A DNA stretch of 64,000 nucleotides from Scolanthus callimorphus (taxonomy: Eukaryota; Cnidaria; Anthozoa; Actiniaria; Edwardsiidae). The position numbers and the translations under genes are program-made. The first letter of the stretch is position 1, and the number at the start of each line of letters is the position of its first letter. Shown here in pieces: positions 57,812 to 64,000 of this stretch. The notes beneath the pieces are model-generated. The model was given only the letters and a program-made list of their open reading frames with translations. It was not told the origin of the DNA and searched no databases. The stretch lies in NCBI GenBank assembly GCA_033964015.1, contig CM066912.1, forward strand, positions 14,357,399 through 14,421,398, written 5' to 3'.

Positions 57812-58362
57812 TGATTTTTCAAGCATAGATGACGTCATCGATGGCGTCACAACACTTGACCACTTAGTTTCGCTCACCTGGTGACCTGGACTACATTACC
57901 CAAGTTTGGTTGGTTTAGAGTATTCCTTTCATGAAATATTGATTTTTCAAGCATAGATCACGTCATCGATGACGTCATATCACCTGACCACTTTATTTCG
58001 CTCATCTAGTGACATAGACTGCACTACCAAAGTTTGGTTGTTTTAGAGTCTTCCCTTCACGAGGCAGTTAATTTTTCAAGCATAGATCACGTCATCGATG
58101 ACGTCACATCACGCGACCACTTCATTTCGCTCATCTGGTGGCCTAGACTACACTACCTACCAAGTTTCGTTGTCTTAGAGTCTTCCCTTAACGAGACTTG
58201 ATTTTTCAAGCATAGATGACGTCATCGATGACGTCATCACGTGACCACTTCATTTTGCTCATCTTGTGACCTAGACTACACTACCAAAGTTTGGTTGCTT
58301 TAGAGTCTTCCCTTCACGAGATGTTAATTTTTTAATCACTGATGACGTCATCGATGACGTCA
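57812..58362. repeat. ~128 bp minisatellite with CRE palindromes, five copies
   Basis: The unit contains TTTTTCAAGCATAGATGACG, TCATCGATGACGTCACATCA, CTTCATTTCGCTCATCTGG, GACTACACTACCAAAGTTTG and TTTTAGAGTCTTCCCTTCAC. Marks lie at about 57820, 57949, 58078, 58208 and 58333. In the last two units the centre is the perfect 20 bp palindrome TGACGTCATCGATGACGTCA (58217-58236, 58343-58362), two CRE/ATF sites back to back. Others have one base changed. Confidence 0.9.
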
Positions 58363-59747
58363 CATCACGTGGCCGTGTTACAGCACGCCCCTTGTGGCAT
58401 AGACAAAATATCCCAAGTATGGTTGTCTAAGCATGTTCCCTTGAGGATATATAACATATCAAGAAAGTGCTGTCGTTTTTATGGCAAATCCGCGGGGGTT
58501 GCCTGTGGTGTTCAAAACGTGACTCAGGCCCCTCGGCGGGGGGTAAAAACAAAATGGCTACCAAGAGAAGGATGTTTCTCGAGTATCTGCAAGTTTTGGT
58601 CAATTTTCCTGCTTTTTTCGCTAAGATGTGAGGAAAAGTACTTACAGACCTTCCAAATAAGGTAAGGGGGATTTCCTAATAAGGAAGTTTTGCAACGTCG
58701 GCAAAACGACAGCTTTTGGCGAAATTTTCTTGATATGCTTTTTCTTTGCATACCACAGGGTTCCCATGTGTACACGGACGGACGGACGGACGGACGACCG
58801 ACGGACGGACGGCGTACGCTATAGGTTTAATACCAGAAAAATAAAGAAAAAAGCATATATCCTGAAGGGTAGCTTCTATAGATTCCAAACTTGGACAAAC
58901 TTTCAAAGAACATAAGAGGAACTCTACTCCAAAGTCACGTGCCCTTACGTCATCAATGAGGTCATCAAAATGATCCATAATGCCCGTGACGTTCAAAAAT
59001 CAATTCGATAGTATACTATACGTTTTTCCCTTAGGTATGGTGCTCCGCTTGCTAGCTCCGCTAATATATAGATTTAGGCACTGCCTAAAAGCGGAACTCA
59101 CACGGCGACAATAATACACACAACTTCACTGACCATCTGGCCAATCACTGGAAAAGGTGACCCTGTAGTACCTACAATTTTACAACATTTTCACTCAGTT
59201 ATCTAATTTGCACGTTCTGTAACACCCCACCAAAACTATAGTGGTTGAAAATAATTTTATTTTGCATTTGTTTATCTCAGGTAAACAAATTTTGAAGCAC
59301 ACATAGACACAAGCTTTTTGTCCCACTTTCCTTTTATTTCTATTTTTTATTTATAAAATAAGTATGATGGCATTGAGAATAAGACGATAGTAAAGTGTTG
59401 TTAAGAAAACGATGAGATGTGTAGGTGTTTTTGAGATATTCTCCTCTAAATGAAATGCCACATGCAACTCTGGTAAAATTTTCCTAATTTAATAGTGCTT
59501 ATTGCTTGAGCATCAGCCAACAATCATGCCCCTCCAAAAACCTCAAAAACAGGACCAATAGACCAAATTCTATATTACTAAGTTCCTACTTCAGTGCAAG
59601 AGTCAGGAAAATAAAACAAAATACCTCACATCAGCATCGAAAAAGGAATAATTTATATCCTTTGTTTTATTCCCCTGAGGCTCGTTTAATTACTGAGGCA
59701 GAGCCGACCTTTGAATGAGATTACCTAAAAAAAACTTCCTTCGATAT
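58363..59747. other. Intergenic with (ACGG)n microsatellite
   Basis: An (ACGG)n tract is at 58772-58815. Frames of 83-107 codons (58342-58996) overlap on both strands without motifs. GCTCCGCTTGCTAGCTCCGC near 59043 resembles sequence near 2855-2880. No gene called. Confidence 0.45.
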
Positions 59748-59850
59748 TGTGTGGTTCCAGAAAATACCAGGGAAGGGTGTTAAAAGTGACCAACTCTGGA
59801 ATCCCCCCCAAAAAGAAAGGAAGATCAGGGAAATTTTACTGTATTTCAGG
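59748..59850. repeat. Hairpin MITE, GTTCC/ATCC type, partial copy
   Basis: GTGTGGTTCCAGAAAATACC with GGAAGGGTGTTAAAAGTGAC matches the left half of the copy at 60824-61009. Confidence 0.6.
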
Positions 59851-60823
59851 CCCTGTGCTCACACCAGGGCCTGCAGGCTTTTTAAATGGTGCCTCATTAA
59901 CATTATGAGTTATTTTACTTGGCATTCCTGTTGTGCGACTACTCAAACCAAGGCTACCCTGCTATGATCAAGCATATGATCAATAGATACAACACATTTG
60001 TGTGTTCACTGCTAGCAGAGGCTTCTTTTCTCTGCATTTCGCTGGCTGAGGTTCGCGAGGAAAAGAGACTTCTGCGCTGGGTCGAAACTCCCTTTGTTTT
60101 GCAGCTGTCCACAACCTCACGAACCTGAGATTGACAGCCAGCGAAATGAAATTGACACACCCCATCCCTAAAATAAAACCTTGCCTTATATGCATAAAAT
60201 AAAGCATTTAATTTTAATTCAATTCAATTCAGCCAAGAGACACATAAATTTTATGCTGGTCTTCTTGTCTTGAATAAAAAAACTTGTGTCACATAACATC
60301 CTTAAAACGAAAAGCCACGCTGGTCAAAGAGAATTCACTGTAATTCCAGTGAGTATGGTTCAAATCCAAAATTACCAGGAAGGTAGATCAAATAGCATCA
60401 ATCAGCAGGTAAACGTAAAAAAGAATAACAATATAAGGGCATGCCCCTCCCCTGAAGTGCACGGGAAGTGTGAATCACAGGAACCAATAGGCGATTATTT
60501 CTGTGACATCATTTGCAGAAGGAACAAAGAATCAGGCTACTTGGCAGAGAAAAGATAGAGAATAATAGAGAATAATATGCTTTGAATATCAATAAGATGC
60601 AAAAATTAGATTATGAGCACTGCAGTAAGGCTGAATTTAGAGAAATCAAGTGGGCTAATGAGCATTTTCCACCAATGATTTAAAGGCTGCGTATAAGCTT
60701 TGAAAACATAATGAAAAGCACAGGATAAGTTCATTTGTTAATTTTTATTCTTGTTGAGGCTTTTTCAAAACCTCATGAAACCAATTGGGCAAAACGCTTG
60801 TTAGCTCACCTGTTTTTTAAAAT
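59851..60823. other. Intergenic, no gene seen
   Basis: Includes a weak inverted pair, TTCGCTGGCTGAGGTTCG (60038 on) against CGAACCTGAGATTGACAGCC-type sequence (60119 on), and an AATTCAATTC run at 60215-60230. Confidence 0.35.
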
Positions 60824-61009
60824 GTGTGGTTCCAAAAAATATCCGTACCCCCCCCAATGGAAGGGTGTTGAAAAGTGACCCCCCTCTGGAATTTCTGAAG
60901 AAAAATACAGTATTTGTATGGAAAAGATAAAGTAAATTGACCCACCCCCCACCCCTCTGCAATTTCCAATCCCTTTGGGGGGGGGGGGATAATTTCTGGA
61001 AACACACAA
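60824..61009. repeat. Hairpin MITE, GTTCC/ATCC type, copy (well preserved)
   Basis: Left GTGTGGTTCCAAAAAATATCC then a C-run; right G-run then TAATTTCTGGAAACACACA. The centre GAAAAATACAGTATTTGTATG is the inverse of the copy at 37575-37765, so the two insertions are in opposite orientation. Confidence 0.82.
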
Positions 61010-61396
61010 TTAGAATTAAAAATCAGTCTGCAAGAAAATTTGCTTTGGTGGCCTTGATTTGAGTAGTTGCACTTTAAGAAGACAATTTTATACAATTTGC
61101 CAAATGACTAGTATTCAAATGGCTTTGTTCCCTTTCAAAATCCAAGCATGGACGAGCGGCTTGGGAACAACCGACTTTGAACTTAACAAGCTGAATGTGA
61201 TATCTTTAACATGACATTGAATATTTTATTGTTTGCTTTCGCCCAATCAGATTTGTCATAGTGAGCTCAATGTATATGAAAACTGTTTTAGGCACTGGTA
61301 CCATCTCAATAACTATGATTTATATTTTACCCATCTGATTGATATTTTTGCTATGATTTCACCTCGCGTTCATAAGCAATTATTGGTTGAGGTTGA

Positions 61397-61496
61397 GCAT
61401 GACATTGTGAGTAAGCAAAACCGAGGCCTGTGTCATCTGCCGAAGGCTGAGGCAGATAACACAGGCACAAGGTTTTGCTAACTCACGATGTCATGC
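61397..61496. repeat. Palindromic MITE, TGAGTAAGCAAAACC type, copy 2
   Basis: GCATGACATTGTGAGTAAGC pairs with GCTAACTCACGATGTCATGC. The inner GGCCTGTGTCATCTGCC pairs with GGCAGATAACACAGGC. It is a 100 bp hairpin related to 27463-27553. Confidence 0.85.
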
Positions 61497-61642
61497 AAAA
61501 ACTGAATTCAATAATTGTTTTATTATACTTAAAAAAATACAAATTGATACAATGCCAAAATGGATTTGTTCAAATTGAAAATGAAGACATGGATGAGGCG
61601 CTTGGGAACGTGCGGACTTTGAACTTGACATGCTAAATGCAA

Positions 61643-62744
61643 GTTGTTGGGGTAGGGGGAGTATTGGTACCCCGGTACCAGATGTATGTAGAACAAAACC
61701 GCCTAAACGGGGGGAGTATTCGGACCGTAACATAAGGAGTGAGCTTGTGTTTGTTATAAAGGACGAATGAGAAGTACACTGTAAGACGGAAAAAGAAACA
61801 GGAAAAAAGATGCACTAAACGAATGACGCGATGTTGTGTGATACACTGTGTGACAACAACTGCTTGACAGGAACGGACTATTGTGATAACCCGGAAAAAA
61901 GGGAAAGGTTGCGTGATACCTTACGCGTAATACTTACGTGTTGCTGAAGTATTCTGATAAAACAACTCAAACAGAGTTAATGCAATTCAAAGTGGGGAAA
62001 AAAATGCTTGGGTTATGATAATGTCATGTACATGAATTGAATGCGAAACGTACGTAAACTAGAACATAGAATGAATATAAAATATAACAATAAGTATATA
62101 AGCTACAGAGAAAAGATAAACAAGAAACCTGAATGAGCTCACTAAGGTAATAAGGCCAACACGTTAAGCTAGGTGGTTTTATATGTTGTCATCGGGAGGC
62201 GAGCACTACCACCTAGACCTATGGGGGAGAAAAGTAGCGAGGTGCCGGGGAAAAGAACTTAACCTGAAGTAAATAAAAGGCGAAACAAACTGCGCTCTTT
62301 TAAACTGGCGCCTGAACTAGTGTGGTAGGGGTCGAGTGTTGTAAGGTCCGCTTGTGTTTCGAAATATAAGGGAGCACTCCACAAATATCTCGCCTCTACA
62401 CAAGCTGCTATGACGTGTTGCCAAAGAATAGAGGATACTTCAGCAACACGTAAGTATTACGCGTAAGGTATCACGCAACCTTTCCCTTTTTTCCGGGTTA
62501 TCACAATAGTCCGTTCCTGTCAAGCAGTTGTTGTCACACAGTGTATCACACAACATCGCGTCATTCGTTTAGTGCATCTTTTTTCCTGTTTCTTTTTCCG
62601 TCTTACAGTGTACTTCTCATTCGTCCTTTATAACAAACACAAGCTTACTCCTTATGTTACGGTCCGAATACTCCCCCCGTTTAGGCGGTTTTGTTCTACA
62701 TACATCTGATACCGGGGTACCAATACTCCCCCTACCCCAACAAC
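61643..62744. mobile_element. Fold-back element: inverted LTR-like arms with primer-binding site
   Basis: The left arm 61643-61953 and right arm 62434-62744 are inverted copies of 311 bp with about three differences. The outer edge reads TGTTGGGGTAGGGGGAGTAT. In the 480 bp centre, 62306-62317 is TGGCGCCTGAAC, close to the tRNA-Lys type primer-binding site of LTR retrotransposons. Read on the plus strand this gives a ~660 bp LTR (61646 to about 62305), a primer-binding site and a leader, then a partial LTR inverted. No gag/pol is present. The expected CA end of the LTR is not seen, so the LTR reading is tentative. Confidence 0.7.
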
Positions 62745-63180
62745 ATATCCACTGCAGATATTGCATTTAGCATGTCAAGTTCATGTGACATAGAGAATTG
62801 ATTGTTTGCTCTCGGCCAATCAAATTTACGATAGTGAGTTATAATAACAGTGTTTATTATATCCATTTCGAAATCACTAGCAAATCCTGAAATCTGATTG
62901 GCTCTCAGCAGTGCGATTTCAGCACGAATCACATTATCTGGAGCCCGAATCGCATCTTTATCTTAGCCAGAAGAATGAATGTTACAGAATGTTACACTAG
63001 AAAAAAATTAACCAATCCGATTTAAGTATTACAAGGCACTGAGCAATTAAATTTGCAGGAAAATAATAGCAGAAAAACAATTTTCCTGCACTTTTGGGTG
63101 TGGAATCTTCCCTTTCTCCTTTTGCTTAATAACAAAAATCACAATAAAACAAAACTTTGAATAACTTCCATTATTTACAG
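62745..63180. other. Intergenic
   Basis: Continues the host repeat into which the fold-back element was inserted: ATTGCATTTAGCATGTCAAG (62759 on) has inverted counterparts at about 61620 and a direct one at 27308. No gene. Confidence 0.4.
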
Positions 63181-63324
63181 TACCTTGAAGAATATTTTGA
63201 CTTTTCCTCAGGCAATTTTCCAGAGTTTGAGATCAGTTTTCCGCACAACATTGACAGTTTTGAAGCAAATAATCCACCACATCCTGCACCAAATCCAAAT
63301 CCTGAGTCCAGCGAAAAAACATGA
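63181..63324 (+). CDS. Possible terminal exon, unknown protein
   Basis: After TTATTTACAG the frame reads YLEEYFDFSSGNFPEFEISF, then PHNIDSFEANNPPHPAPNPN, ending at TGA (63322-63324). The acidic/aromatic start and proline tail look protein-like. The acceptor fits, but no upstream exon is visible in the window. The minus-strand frame over the same bases (63233-63553) has no motifs. Confidence 0.25.
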   Translation, partial: YLEEYFDFSSGNFPEFEISFPHNIDSFEANNPPHPAPNPNPESSEKT

Positions 63325-64000
63325 GGCTCACAGGACAATCCAAATGCCATACGAAAAGGACATTCTTTGCGTAAAATGCTCCAGCACTTGAAAATAGATT
63401 GAGTCGTAATTGCTGTTGATTGTCTTGTCTTCTTTCCTGGGGTTTAAGAGCCCCTTCGAGCATGGAATTCAATGTTGTTGTTGCACGAAAGGGTTTGTTG
63501 GGAGTCAGACAAGAGATAACAACACTAGATTTCATGCCTAAAAGGGCTCTCAAACCCTAGAAAAGAAGACAAGACAATCACCATACAAACAAGGCACAAT
63601 TACCTTTAATATAATTTCTAGTGCTAAGTATTTTTCTCAAAAAGTGACCTCTCTCAAGTCCGATCAGCTCCCTCCGCCATCTTGAAAATCAGGATTTTAT
63701 GAAAATGCCATGCCACCCAGCGAGTTAGATAAAGTTCTTGGCAAGTTTTATGCAGAAGTAAAAATAATGGCGAAGACTATGAGCCAAAGTCCCTCAAGAT
63801 CATGCCAAGCACAATAGAGATGTTTTTGAAGGAGAACAACAATCCACTCAGTATGTTTTTCAAGCCACAAACTCTCCAATTTTCCACAGACTTTTCTGCA
63901 TACATAATGAACTGTTTTGCATACAAAGAGATGTCCGGTGTTCCTGGTTTCTCCTTTTCGAGGAAAACCATAAAATAGAGCTTATGAATTGATCGATACC
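63325..64000. other. Window end, no gene called
   Basis: A pair of blocks, GTCTTGTCTTCTTTCCTGGGGTTT (split at CTTTCC) near 63421 and AAACCCTAGAAAAGAAGACAAGAC near 63553, are inverted and about 110 bases apart, suggesting another small inverted-repeat element. A 64-codon minus frame at 63777-63971 has no motifs. Confidence 0.4.

Noticed and set aside
1..64000. CRISPR arrays, bacterial operons, ribosome-binding sites, phage genes
   Set aside because: The tandem arrays have no spacer-repeat alternation and the window is clearly eukaryotic by intron structure.

Overview
The window is eukaryotic: short exons with GT/AG (and one GC/AG) introns, AT-rich spacers, microsatellites, and many inverted-repeat and non-LTR elements. 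The style of the CACTA-like transposases and of the other transposon proteins is what I associate with anthozoan cnidarians such as stony corals. That assignment is inference; no ordinary conserved host gene is visible to confirm it.

Layout. 1-6486: non-coding sequence, a hairpin MITE family and a 13-copy ~110 bp satellite (4110-5480). 6487-20043: Tn-A, a 13.6 kb CACTA/EnSpm-like transposon with perfect 32 bp terminal inverted repeats. It carries a decayed tnp2-type transposase on the minus strand and a decayed SAM-domain gene on the plus strand, plus a LINE insertion, several MITEs and word-rich tandem repeats at both ends. 20044-24245: a satellite and duplicated exon-bearing units on the minus strand. 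24246-45727: Tn-B, a second and larger (about 21.5 kb) CACTA-like element with its own terminal motif and AT-word arrays. It carries a divergent pair: a 12-exon, 951-codon transposase gene with no stop in the reconstructed frame (minus, 25150-34822), and a 13-exon BEN-like DNA-binding gene (plus, 35584-41699) with one apparent one-base lesion. 45728-50505: a decayed two-exon uncharacterised transposon-type gene with a 56 bp intronic minisatellite. 51379-57387: remnants of the duplicated exon units, a 2.0 kb non-autonomous TA-flanked element, tandem tRNA-like repeats, and an exon encoding 20-residue charged repeats. 57812-58362: a minisatellite carrying CRE palindromes. 61643-62744: a very young fold-back element with 311 bp arms and an LTR-type primer-binding site. 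The last 1.2 kb holds at most one short exon.

How the parts fit. Tn-A and Tn-B share one plan: a tnp2/CACTA transposase on the minus strand, a second regulatory-looking protein read divergently from the middle, and ends built from arrays of a short word peculiar to each element. The second protein differs: SAM domain in Tn-A, BEN-like in Tn-B. My working hypothesis is that the second protein plays the part TnpA plays in maize En/Spm, reading the subterminal words, and that these animal elements have swapped the domain used for that job. Tn-B may be recently active; Tn-A is clearly dead. Two smaller elements (28068-28511 and 52747-54780) have the same word-array end design and no genes, and look like non-autonomous relatives.

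Exon joins were worked out by hand from splice motifs and reading phase. No searches were run, so family names rest on motif recognition.
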